Shown: one piece after another, positions 9,788 to 21,772 of the stretch
Position numbering within the stretch: position 1 is the first letter of the stretch
Layout: every line of letters starts with the position of its first letter
Assembly (NCBI GenBank): GCA_033239525.1
Contig: BSYO01000019.1
Coordinates: 11,700,592-11,764,591 of the forward strand
Direction: 5' to 3'
DNA from: Nepenthes gracilis
Lineage: Eukaryota > Streptophyta > Magnoliopsida > Caryophyllales > Nepenthaceae
Length of the DNA: 64,000 bases
The notes under the pieces: model-generated
Told to the model about the DNA's origin: nothing
Seen by the model: the letters and a program-made list of their open reading frames with translations, nothing else
Database searches by the model: none
Translations under genes and position numbers: made by a program

Positions 9788-12700
9788 TCACACCAATAGG
9801 TTCCCTTCCCACAGAGACTGCTCTTTATACTGCCCAGGCAGTGGTTGTTGATTTCCTTTCTCAAGCAGCTGCTGCGGCTGCTGCTCCTGGTACAGCTTCG
9901 GCTGCTCAGGAAACTGGCAGTCCTGCCAGCTTTTGTGGTTTCCTGCAGGTACTTTAAAAACCAAAGCCTGCTTTCCAGGGAAAGGAAAGTTAATTACATC
10001 CGTTATGCTGCTATTCTTGCTCACACTATTGACAATCTGTCCACTTAGATTGGTAATATTGAAGCCAGGGCCATTTGCTGCAGACGGTGTTTGATATCCA
10101 TCTAGCCAACTGTAGTCATCCATCAAGAGAGTATCATCCTTCAAAGTCAAACCACGAGGCGGCTCAACAGCATTCTTAGGAGGAACAGAAGTAAAGCCCG
10201 GTGGAGGACCAATATGCCTAACAGGCCTACTCACTGGATTCTTTCTAGAACGTGAAGAAAAGTTCATTGAGGCATTTTCAAAACCAATTCCAGAAGACAT
10301 AATTGAATTGGATTTCGGGAGTATTCCAGTTTCTGGGACCCAAGCAGAATATGCACTCCCAGCACCAATATTTACAGGTCCTGGGAAAGGGAGTGGAAGT
10401 GCAGCATGCTGCAACGTCCCAACACGTTCTCGTGGTATCAGATTCGTGAAGTCCATGCTCTCAGTCATGCTGAGCTTGTTGAATCCATTCAGAATTGAAG
10501 CTTGCTGTTCCACTGACCGATTTGAAGTACTCAGCTGGACAGGCTGGGTAGAAATACCAGGAAGAGATGAAGGTTGGTGTCTTGAACTAGAACTAAAAGC
10601 ATTCAGCATCAAAATAGCATCAGTTGAACCCAAGTTGCCTTGGGAAACATTACCAACTGGCCCGGGAACCTCATAAGAAGTTGAAAAAGGAGCAGATTCT
10701 CCACTGTGCTTATCAGAACCTGGTGGCTTAAAAACAATCTCCTCTTCCTCATCCTCTCCATCAATAAACAGCTGTGCAGTTGGTTGCATAACTTGCGGAT
10801 CCTCATTCTTCTTATGCAGATCTTGGACAATATCATTTGTCAATGGCATTTCAAGATTGCCACTGAGTGCAAAATCACAGTATATCTGTGGCTCAGGACC
10901 AATAGCAAATTTCTTCAACTCAGGATCAAAATATAAAGCCTGCTGCCCAACCTGGACCACATTGGCAAAAGCCTTTCCAGCCCCAATTATCCTCTGCACA
11001 AGAGCTTTTTTCTCCTTATGTCCACCGTCATTTCCAAAAGATGTCCTGGAAAAATCAAGTATCTGGTGTGCAGGTTGAAGAGGCAGAAATCCTCTCAACT
11101 CAAAGTCCTCCCACAATGCTAGTTGGTCGGATGTTTCACCTTCTTCATATCTAGTCATATTGAAAAAACAGGATTCATCTTCATCCCCAGAGATGAACCC
11201 ACTAAGCAGCAGCTTATTGAATAACAAAATGCAATTGTTCCAAAAAATCAATCTAACATTAGCTTGTTTTTCTTCTGCGTCTTTGCCAGCTGCAACATCT
11301 GGATGACAAGCAAGCCACTCAACAAACACCAATAAACCAGGCAATAGAAAGCTGGACAAAGGATCATGCAACTGTATGCATCTCTCAAGTATATGCCCCA
11401 TGAACTCGAAGACCGCCACATATGCATGTTGAAGGAGAACAGAACGTTGTAAAGTCTCAGCATATGACTGATTCTCAGATTCTCTATTCACATTATGCAC
11501 TGTAAATATGAGAATCGCTACAAGCCTGACAATGAAAAGTGCACATTCAGCAGCATCTGAACCTAAATTGTATTCCTCTTCTAAACCAGCAGAAAGTAGC
11601 TCCAGAAAACTACTACTAGCCATTGACAACACATCCACAAAAGTTTCCAAGCTGGAAGAAGTGACACAGAAAAGGATTAATATGAATTATTTGCACTATA
11701 ATTGGATACAATTGAAAGACACTTTTACATAAATACCTTGTGCGGGTAAAAAGAATGCCATTTAGTCTGACAAATTTCACACTGAAAGCTTTCAACATGT
11801 CAGTTATGCTTGATGCTCCTTTTTTAATACAACTGGCTTCGGTTTTATTTTCTTTTTGTGAAATCCTAGCTTCACCTCTGCCTCGCCCTTTCCCATTCAT
11901 CCGCCCAGCCACAGGCTTGGCTGATGAAGTTTTGGAAGCCCCAACCAGCTGAGAATAGTTCTGTCGATTCTGTCATAAATTATCAGGGTAAAAATTAGAC
12001 CACTTAATCCTCATGCAAAACGTGTGCTATAAAAACAAGAACCTCAGACATCATAAACAACCAGATGCCAACATCATTGCCCATGCAGGGAAGAAAGAAT
12101 GCCCACAGTATATCCATGGAGCATTTGCATGAAGTCAGCAAAACCCGACAAAATGATCTTCAATGGGATTGCCAAGCAATCATATCATGTTAATTTATAC
12201 TTCTTCACTACGTTTAAGGAGAGGAGGTTACTAGTTACAAGATGGAGATTTGTTGACTTTCTGATCAAAACTTACAAGCATTTCCACACCATCCCTGGAC
12301 CCTAGACCAACAAGTCTTCATGAATAAGAATCCAAACCACTAAGCATAGTGGTGATTTTTATTCCCGTGGATCATTCTTACAATGTAGAATATTCACTTT
12401 CTCAGAAGTGCACAATAGTTAACTTGTTGAAAAAATAACAAGTGTTGCAAGGTATTTGCTAACTATTATCTTACACAGACATGCTTAATACAACTGATTG
12501 CAATTGCTAATATATTACAAAAAAGATTATCCTCGCCAATGCTCACCATATTTAAGAAAAAAATCACGTAAAGCATATTCTGATATTACTTTAGCTCAAA
12601 AGTTAAGATGGCCAAAGCATAATGTCCTCCAAGAAACTTTCAAATTCAATTAGTTGATTACACACTTGATTCACTACAAAATGGACCTCATAGCTACATT

Positions 12701-14609
12701 AATCACACTTTTTGGGGGTGGGAGGGTGCCCTGGACGTAATTTTTGCTAAGGAATCAGGCAATCAAGTATATACATATTCAGAGGCAGGAATGAATAAAA
12801 ATTTGGCGACTAAACAATTTTCGCTAATTTTCTTGCACATTATTTACAATGACATGCAGCTACTGTGGTGAAGATGAAGCATTAAAAAGTCAAACAAAAA
12901 TAAACAGAAAAAACATGAACATAAATTCGTTTCTCACACTACACACCTTCTCAAATGCAATAATCAAGTTCTCTCTTGCAGTCAAGAAAGGGCTTTCAAC
13001 TGCCAAGCTCCGAAAATAACGGTAAATTACCAAAAATTCATCTCCAGAATAGGATGCCAGTATTGCAAGCTGCCCAACAGAGAAAAACTGCATTACAATG
13101 GTTAAACCCACCAGGTCGCTAAGCATATAACATATGCAGATCTCATAGGCATTTGAGCAGAGTCCTTGGAGAACTGGTAAAAAATACCTAAGTTGTTCAG
13201 CTATGTGAAATCTAACTTGAAAGCTTAGAAGTAAATACCTGATGATGAGGGTTTCCACTAGAAGGCCAAAGTGAAGATGCTTGTGTATAGTAACTGGATG
13301 CTGCCGCAAAATCTTGCACTTTTGACTCACCCTCACAGTATAGGCCTTTATAACGTGCAAGATCGCCAAGGTAAATCAAACAACGTTGACACGAAATCAA
13401 ACCTTTCTTCAATTCAGTAGACAAATTTTCATCTTTGGACAGGGCTATTTGATTTTCTGGATCATCTGAGATATAACCCAGAGGCAGACCATATTTTGCT
13501 CTAATTTTCAACATCAGCTCATGATAAAATCCAGTTGCTTCAGAAAGAAAGGTTTTAAATTGGGAGCGGATTTTTGTCACCCGATCAGGACGTGCAGGAC
13601 CTACTTTCGCACTTTGTGCTGTGGAAAAACCTGTCGAAGCCACAGCTGCACTGAAGTGCGCCCGTAGCTCATCTATTCGCTGGTAATGCAACTGCCATAA
13701 CTCAAACTCTACCTCATACTGTTCTGCAAACGCATGATCTTCAAGGATAATTGCTTCATAGTTCTCACGCATTTGCTGCCATACATTAGGATCTGTAGGA
13801 ACCCTAGACTGTGCTGACCTGTGCCGTCTCGTTTCCAACTCAACATTCTAGATAGTACAGACACCGGTAAGTGACAGTCACAACTTGCAACTTAAAAACT
13901 AAAATCTAAAGGTCCATAAATTAAACGGCAGTGACCAAAATAATTGGAAACAAATCCCCTCGCCCCAGCACCAAACAATTAAGTTCAAATCTTGCTACAG
14001 TATACCACCAGAAAACTATAATAAACAGTCAAACCATTAAAAGGAACCCTATCCTCCTGATTGGGGTGGGCTTTGTAATTAAAAAAGCTGGGTTTTGTTG
14101 AAATTATCATCATCATAATAATGCAATCACTTAAAAAACTGAAGATGACAACAGTTTAAAAGTAAAAGACCAAGTGCAGCACACTTTATGGAATTTCCTT
14201 TGCACCAATATAACCAAAACCAACGATGACATAATGCAATAGGTGCTTGTGTAAGACAATTATATAACAAGAAAAAAGATAATTTAGCCCCAAAAACTAC
14301 CAGCTTTTTTTGTTTTTCAGGTGCCTACTTTTTTTATACGCAATCAAAAAGTAATGCAATAATAAGCAATCATAACCTAGAAAACAGCTTTCTCACTTGC
14401 AGACAGCTTATATAGTATGTCCCCCCCTCCCCCAGGCAAAACAGTCTCTTATTTGCTATATAAAAGACACTATAAATGAACGAACAGCACTTTGCACAGA
14501 ACAAGACTCTAAGAGGAAATGAGGTGGTTCTGAAAGAAAGCACCTTGTTGTAAAGGCGTTGTACACGCTGCCTTGAAAGTTCTGAAGTGTTATCCATCGG
14601 AATAGCCAT
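9788..14609 (-). CDS. SMG7: SMG7, EST1-like nonsense-mediated mRNA decay factor
   Basis: The coding sequence is five exons, all joined in frame at GT-AG sites: 14609-14544, 13847-13239, 13069-12947, 11969-11737 and 11651-9788. It gives about 964 aa, close to the roughly 1,000-residue plant SMG7 proteins. Residues 1-225 carry the conserved opening (SRQRVQRLYNK, NVELETRRHRSAQ, WQQMRENYEAIILEDHAF, ELWQLHYQRI) of the 14-3-3-like TPR domain, which binds phosphorylated UPF1. The EST1 helical region follows (DLARYKGLY, YYTQASSLWPSSGNPHHQ, LAILASYSGDEF, YRYFRSLAVESPFLTARENL). The C-terminal half holds an acidic patch with IVFKPPGSDK, GPPPGF and DDYSWLDGYQ, and a Gln/Pro-rich tail. There is no PIN nuclease domain, which separates it from SMG6. 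The start ATG (14609) is the first of the conserved frame. The protein acts in cytoplasmic mRNA surveillance; in Arabidopsis it is also needed for meiotic exit. All joints are intact, so the gene looks functional. Confidence 0.95.
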
Positions 14610-14681
14610 TCTTCATGAAACACAATTTACCAGGCTGAACATCCAAAATAGAACCTCTGGTAGCAGTGCACAGCATTTAAT
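14610..14681 (-). other. SMG7: SMG7 5'UTR, second leader exon part
   Basis: Minus-strand acceptor TTTTTTTGCAG| at 14682 follows a strong pyrimidine run and opens a 72-nt leader that runs directly into the start codon at 14609. Confidence 0.7.
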
Positions 14682-17600
14682 CTGCAAAAAAACTGGATGA
14701 AGAATGATACAGCATAATTTGATGTAGCAAACACAATTATCGCAATTTAAAAGATCAAGAACAAGGGCTGCACAGCTTAACATACTATCAGCTATCTCCT
14801 ACACAGGCCAATAAACATGCTCATAAGGTGGACAGAGATGCACAACACACCACTCTGTGAAAGGAAAACAAAGACATCATTTACCTTGTCAAAAATTTTC
14901 TTAAGAGACAGCAAAGTAGGATAGCAACTTCATAAGCAAGTGCTACTCAATAGAAAGCTAGAAAGGCTGCAACCTGTGCAACCAATCATGTTTTCAAAAA
15001 CTACAACAAATCATTCAGGATCAAGCAATCAACCAATAGCATCTTCCAAGACAAACTACTCACTAGAAATCACAAATACCAACTGCTATAAATTATACAA
15101 CTATACAATATGTGAACAAAGAATCTAATGCTACGTTCAGCATATCTCAGAGTACAAGATATGACATGCTACATTCAATACAGCGCCTAGTAACAGGCTT
15201 GCAGTTGTTAATCATCTCCCCTTCATTGAACACTTTTTAGGAACTATATTAATAGACAGAAGGCTAAAGATGCATACAGTTTTAGGTAGCATTTGGCACA
15301 TGAGAGTCAACTTGGAATGAGAGTGATGAATTGCAATTGGCAGCACAATTCTAATCAGTTGCCTGGTAAACAATTTACAATTTGAATTGTAATAGAATAT
15401 CCAATATCTTGGAATTGGCACAATATCACTAGGGCCTCAGCTACATCAAAGGGAGACCCAAAGAATCAAGATTCTGACTCGAAGATTGTGTTGCAAGACT
15501 CCCTAAACTTAGAGAACACCTCAACTCTATTACAGAACGTCATCAAGAAGAATTGGCAATATCTATCCCATCCCAGAAAACAAATCAATACACTCACAAC
15601 CGAACCAATCCTAATTCAAAAATCTATGAAAATAATAGCCCAACTTCAACCACAATACTAGGTAACCGAAAATCCAATTTAACTGAAATTGAAACTAAGC
15701 GCAGCCATTATGATCTTAAAGACACCATGACCCAGAGCTGGCTCAACTTGATAGGATACAGAATTTAGGATGACACAACCTAAATTGATTCAACCTTCCT
15801 AATTGGGAAGCTTTAGAGGATAAAAATTGATTTGGATACTGGCACAAGCAATATTATCTGCAGTAACTCAACACTCAGCTGAGGTGAGACCGAAAGCAAA
15901 GTATATCCCGAATGGCCCAATCCAGCATTACCCAAATCCTGGAATCACTGAGCTGGAAACCAAACTGAGCAGTGCGCGAATGATTGATGACTGAAGATCA
16001 CTACGAGTGACTTGCAATCATGCATGCCCAATGAGAAATCAATACTGATGAAAAAAAATTATCAATGATGATCGAGAACCAATGTTCGACCTCAATGATT
16101 GGATTGATCATGATGATCAAAAACACCATAACTACAAAACTACTACAATGCTTTCAATAGCAAACAAAACATCTTGGAGCCAAATAAACACATTCTAATT
16201 CCCAACCCAAATCCAGTTCCATCACATTGAAATTGGATTTGCATTAGGAATTAGATTTTCACTTCTGGGCCACAATTCCAAACCTGCATGAAAAAAGCAG
16301 ATAAAATTTTAGGGAAACTTTTTTCCTTGATCCTTGGTCACCCACAGGATAGCCTTCTTAGACCTCATCTATTTAGCTGCAACTTTATTCTTCTGTGCTC
16401 ATTTATATTTTTCTATATAAATCTGGAAGCGGATCCTATTAGACACAAACTATGATTTATGGAACCCTTAAGAATTCAAATTTGGGCAGAGAGGGGAGCA
16501 AATTCAAGGTTCCTATTAACTATTTCATTTTTTTGGTCTATTTTCCATAAGGGTTCAGAAAAAAGGAGCAATGAACAATCTGCATGAAACATGTACATGA
16601 TGACAAGATGCAAGTAATGAAATAGTGAAGATTAACACAAAAAATTCATCCCCAGAAGTTTTATGTGGAGTAGTTTGAAAACACTTACTTAGTATTGAGA
16701 AATAAAATATAACCAAAATTATTTGCTTCAACATAACCTATTTAGACCTCATAGTAACCCCACGAAAGGATTTTCCTTGTCGTACAAATTTGTCCACACA
16801 TGATGCACTTAAAAGGGTATCCCATTACCCAAGGCTCCCACAATGTTTGGTCCGAGGATAGTCAATGAGATGCAACTTCCCACATAAGAAAGAGGTTGCT
16901 TCTATGATTTGAGCATGCAACTCCATGTCACAATTGACAACATTACAATTATGCCATGGGTCACCATCAAACACCATAAATGATAAGACAGAACAAGCAA
17001 TGCAAAAAAGAGAAGTCAGATTGATCACTAGGGTATCAAATACTGAGAAAATAGATTCTGTCGATAGAATTCATCCAAGCCCCTGATCAATGAAAGTAAG
17101 AAGCCTAATTGATGCCAAATATTATTAGGCTGTGACAAAAAGAACTGATTGTAGTATTACAACATGAATAATCTTTCCTCAACATTGGATATGCTGCAAT
17201 CACGAGAGTCAAAGAATAAACTTGCATATATTGGTGAGATGAAGACCACAACAAAACATGACAATTAATCAAGCAGGACTAATGACATGAATTATATGAT
17301 AGCAAGAAGGAAAGTAAAAAAGGCAATTACTAAGCACTCAAGAACTTTAAGTCTTGAACCCATCAAACCATATTTTTTGTGTTTTGCATCCTAAGGCAAG
17401 TCCCACTTTGCTTGGGACTCAAATTTCTTTCATCCACAATGGAAGATAACGAAAGGTAACATTTACAATTGCTTATACCGACAAAGTAAATGCCCACATC
17501 ACTCACCATACACATTCCATACTAATGACAGAAATCTATATTTTGATAGATTTATCATACTCATTACCTTAATCTGTAGCTTTTCAAACAAAATTACAAC

Positions 17601-18441
17601 CTCATCTGCCAATCTGCATAGCTGGGAAATCAATTTACTCAACTCACAGCCCATTAAGTGACCAATTGAATTATTCAATGATAGTTAAGTATTGTTAGGT
17701 CCTTTGAACATTGGTTCTGCAGTACATCCAACAAACATAAAAAAAAAAACTCAACTTGGATTCTACAAATTAGACAAACACATACACAACACATCTGTAT
17801 TCTTCTATTGCTTCAAGTCTTTTTCATGATAGTGCATGCCGTACCACCCTAGGAAAAAGGTCGCCATTATTGCCACCAACGGCAACATAATACAATTAAA
17901 CCCACACAATACAAGCCATGAAACTGCACATAATTTTGCAGTCAAAGAAGTTTCTTCTCCAAGTTAAACATCGACTCCAGATAAAGATTGCCTGATATTA
18001 GTTATATCACCACTCCAATATATCACAAAACTTTAGTTCACATACTCCTTATAAAAGATACCATCTGTCTCCACCATCATCCATCATGCTCCAAAAATCA
18101 TAAAAATTTTGAAATCAATTACACGACAAAACCAGGCAACGACTTTCAACAGGTCCTATACAACACCAACAAAATGAACCAATCATCCAAAAATCCCCAA
18201 AGATAAGATCTCCAGGACTAACATCCTCCAAGCATACCCAATATGCAAATCAGTCAATAATCCCTATTTCCCCTAAGTAACCGCAAAAAAGTCGAGTAAA
18301 CATTGACATCAAACCTACCAACCAAATAAGATAATACACACACCAGATTGATCAAATCAGCGTTTCACGTGAGATCGGATGAATTGCTTCGTCAAACCCA
18401 ACACACAGAAAAAAACTTTTTGGTTAGAAAGAAATCGTTAC
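14682..18441 (-). other. SMG7: SMG7 5'UTR intron, 3.76 kb
   Basis: The donor is TTAGAAG|GTAACG (minus strand, 18441) and the acceptor is TTTTTTTGCAG (14682). The intron is AT-rich, without repeats large enough to notice and without recognisable coding sequence on either strand. A long first intron in the leader is common in plant housekeeping genes and often enhances expression; no specific element is identified here. Confidence 0.65.
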
Positions 18442-18570
18442 CTTCTAAAATGACTTTCTAAAGCAGATCTGCAGGGATCATACCACAGACGAGGAATTGG
18501 TTTAGGGTTTCCGATCGTCGAGGGACGAAAGCCTAGAGAGAGAGAGAGAGAGAGAGAGAAAGATGCAGGG
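18442..18570 (-). promoter_or_regulatory. SMG7: SMG7 first leader exon with CT microsatellite and AAACCCTAA motif
   Basis: On the minus strand the sequence reads as a (CT)n run (plus-strand GA repeat about 18534-18559), then GGCTTTCG, GGAAACCCTAAACC and the donor at 18441. CT-rich leaders and AAACCCTA (telo-box-like) motifs are typical of plant housekeeping genes around the transcription start. The exact start site is not visible. Confidence 0.6.
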
Positions 18571-18924
18571 CTTTCGAATGGATGAACCTAATTGTAATTT
18601 ATTGTTTCTGCTGGTCAGGGTCGAGTCGGCGAACCATCCTCTGACTCGACTCCTATCAAACACAGAATTGTTGACCGTATTATTAACGACTCGGCCTTCT
18701 TCTAGAAAAGAAAAAAATAAAAAAGGCATAAAAACTTGAGTTCTATTTTAAAGAAATATATATTTTGGACATCTTGTTAATTTTTTAAAAAATATCTTTA
18801 ATTACATAATATTTATTAATTTATTTATTTTGTACAAATTTATTAATATAATACCTAAATAAATTGTTAAACTATACAAAAATATCTAAGAATATTCTTC
18901 TAAGACAATTTTTTTTCTTTTTTG
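18571..18924. other. Promoter-side intergenic DNA of SMG7
   Basis: A GC-balanced 100 bp next to the leader turns into AT-rich DNA. No defined TATA element was chosen. Confidence 0.4.
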
Positions 18925-20330
18925 ATAAGTCTGTCATACATAGATCAACTTAGATATCAAGGTCCACGATGAAGAGGCTATTGGGAAGTCCTGGTCTAGG
19001 AAGAAAGCTCGCAAATAGAAGGGGCAGGCTTAGGATCCGAATGGCACTACAATCTACTCAGTCGGCCTAATTGAGACGACCCACGATCTTCTTCCTGCAT
19101 GCTGAAGCAACTTGCTGTAATCAATTGGAACTGTCTAGCATATATTTTAGGAATATTTGCACCATGTACACATGATCATTCTAAAAATGGCAACTGCTAT
19201 AATTGCAGTCAAAGAATCACCTAGAAGAATGAAGGGATATCCGTCAATATCCAAGGTTGCCTATTTGGGCACTCGTGAGCCATGGTACCCAAGCAACTTT
19301 CACCTTCTATATATCTACTCCCTTTTCATAGAAGGAGGAAACACAAGAGGAGATCCTAAGTACACAAGAAAGAAACCCTAAGAAAACAATAGAGATGAGA
19401 GGTTAACGGAGTAACCATTTTGGCCCCTGATTACACAGAAAGGCTAAGAGTTATCCATCCCCGTAGAGGTTACTGACTCCAAGTGTGATCTTCTTCCTCT
19501 CTCTTCTATACCTCTTTTCGTTGAGCGCATCTATCGGAACCAAATCTTTCACCAACCCTCAACGACCAACACCATTGACGGCTTAGACAATGATCAATAA
19601 AGTTCAAAAACTAAAATAGAGAAGAAAAAGGCCTCGCATGGAGCAAACCAAGGCGAAAACCCAGGAGACATGCCGACTCTCACATTCTTAAGATGTCCCC
19701 TTCTCCTACTTTTACTCTAACCGGTGTCTGTGAGGGCCTCACCCCCATATCGAGTCCTCCATTACATGACTGGTGCAGTCGACTCGAGAAGCGAGACATA
19801 AAGGGCCATTGCGCTTGGAGATGGAAGGGAGACTCTTTAAGGTCCTTAGCTTCATCGTTATCATTAAGAGGTCGTTCCTACCTCTGGTTAGTTACTCCTC
19901 TCGTGAGTCCACTATGTCTTTCATTACAACAGTCAGTCTTAAGTGAAAGTACTCTAAGTCACCATTTGCCGGACACACCTCTAAGCTATCCTTTACTGGG
20001 TACACTTCTAAGCAACCTTTCGGCCAGGTGCACTTCTAAGCCGCCTCTCAATTAGGCACACATCTAAACTCCTCTCATCTGGTCACACCTAAACACTCAA
20101 TTCTTATAACATGCATTCACGCATTTAATTTGTATCATCTTATCTTTTTGTACTGTTAAGAAATATTTTCGATTTGAATGTCAAAAAAGATATTGATGAG
20201 TGAATCTCGCCAATCTTCTAACATTTTGTTTTTAATTATATTACGCATGGTCCAGGTTAAAGGTACGAAAATCAGACCGGTTCTAATTCACCTCTAACCG
20301 ATAATCAGATAACTCAGATCCATAGATGCA
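18925..20330 (+). mobile_element. LTR-derived fragments, boundaries unsettled
   Basis: Two LTR-like pieces lie in plus orientation. The first has a TATATATC box near 19307 followed by a stem-loop, and ends near 19570 at ACACCATTGACGGC, which resembles a decayed Gypsy primer-binding junction. The second ends with AATCTCGCCAATCTTCTAAC, ATTATATTACGC and GGTCCAGGTTAA. Those parallel the end region of the LTRs of Gypsy element 1 (CTCGCCAACCTCTGACC, GTGCAGGTTCCAGGTTAA). I could not find a target duplication, so solo LTR versus truncated element remains open. Confidence 0.6.
19968..20099. repeat. Degenerate short tandem repeat, about 28 bp, five copies
   Basis: The motif GG(N)CACACYTCTAAGC recurs with changes at about 19970, 19999, 20027, 20056 and 20080, within the second LTR-like piece. 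Confidence 0.6.
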
Positions 20331-20339
20331 TCATTTTAG

Positions 20340-20800
20340 AATTAGAAATTGTTGATTTTAGAATTATTTTTGTTATATAACATAACCATGTATAATTATT
20401 CTGACTTAAAAATATGTCACAAGTTTCCATAGTTTTATTATTATAAAAAATTATAAAAATTAAAATATAAAAAACAATAGAAATTCTTAGTTGTATTTAA
20501 TATAAGTAAGATTTTATAATTTTTCGATCCAAAATCTAATGAATAATCATGGAAAATTGTAAACAATTTTTTAATAAATTTTGTTAGTCCCATTGACAAT
20601 AGAACTCGATGTCTATACTTTCACATCATGCAAAACCAAACATAATAGATTTCCTCAATTTTTATAGATTTCATATATGCAATCTTACCCTGCATAGCTC
20701 TCCACGATGTTAAACTAAAGATCATATTATGTTATTGTTGGTGGGTATAAAGAATAACTATAGAAATTAAAATATAAAAAATTATAAAAATTTTTAGTTA
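20340..20800. repeat. AT-rich tandem array, left part
   Basis: Units contain AAATATAAAAAAC...TTAGTTRTATTTAATATAAGTAAGATTTTA and ACTTTCACATCATGCAAAACCAAACA. The array continues at 34123 on the other side of Gypsy element 1, which interrupted a unit at AGTTA. Confidence 0.8.
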
Positions 20801-21702
20801 TGTTGGGTCCAGTCCTGATAGAGCCCAAAACTCGCAAAGCCCAATTCAGAAAACGCAAGCCCAAGTCGACTATTCAGCCTAGGACTCCAAACAGCTTACG
20901 TGACGGCCCAACGTCCGTAGCCAATCAGCGCTTCCTGTATCTCATTAATGAAGCTGTAGGCGGCAGACTCGAGGCAGCAAGGCAAAACAATGAGGGAAAG
21001 GTCAACCCTACTAGGCGCGGCTTGTGCCGTTCTCTACAGCTAACTAGCCAATTCTCATGCAAAAGGTAGACCAAGTGTAGCCAGCGATGCACGACAATCT
21101 CCTCACCGTCCTAAGGCGACAACTGACACCACCGACTACCACTAGTAGGTCAACGGCCGGCGAATCCCTACAAAAAGGATTCACGCGCCCAAAGCTCCAC
21201 TTCCTGGAGCATATATATTCTCTCTCCTTCTATAGGAGAGGGGGATCGATCTAAAATCAGTAATTTGAGTCTGACATTAAGGCATACGCACCTTGAAGTT
21301 CTAGCTCTCAGACTCACAACCAGCTCTCATCCTCTATAGCCTTTCATAAGCAATCAAAGTTAGCCACCAATTGCGGTGCATACAAGGAGCTAGGACTCCT
21401 ACCAACCGCTCATTGAGTTCATCACTCATTCATACACTCCCACCGCACACTCATCATATTTTCGTGCACTTATAAGCGTGCGTCCCCCCTTTCTATTCAT
21501 TGCAGAAGGATACTGACTTGAGCGTTGGAGTATTTTCGGTGGGAGAAATCTCGCCAACCTCTGACCTCTAGTTTATTAGTTATATTGTGCAGGTTCCAGG
21601 TTAACAGCGATGGAGACCGGATTCGCTCATGATAACCTCTGGATGATGAGGATTCCGAAGGCTCCCTAATCCGTACGACAACGAGGGACCGAGGACATAA
21701 CA
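20801..21702 (+). repeat. 5' LTR of Gypsy element 1
   Basis: 902 bp. A TATATATT box near 21212 is followed at 21222-21240 by a perfect 7-bp stem-loop (CTCTCCT, five-base loop, AGGAGAG). The LTR ends ACATAACA at 21702, directly before TTGGCACCGTC. Confidence 0.93.
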
Positions 21703-21772
21703 TTGGCACCGTCTGTAGGAACGCGACAAGAAGTCTTACGTCTCCCTCCAACACTAACTCCTTCACAACAAG

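Noticed and set aside
10308..10676. 122-codon frame on the plus strand
   Set aside because: It is the shadow of the last SMG7 exon, which has conserved coding sequence on the minus strand.
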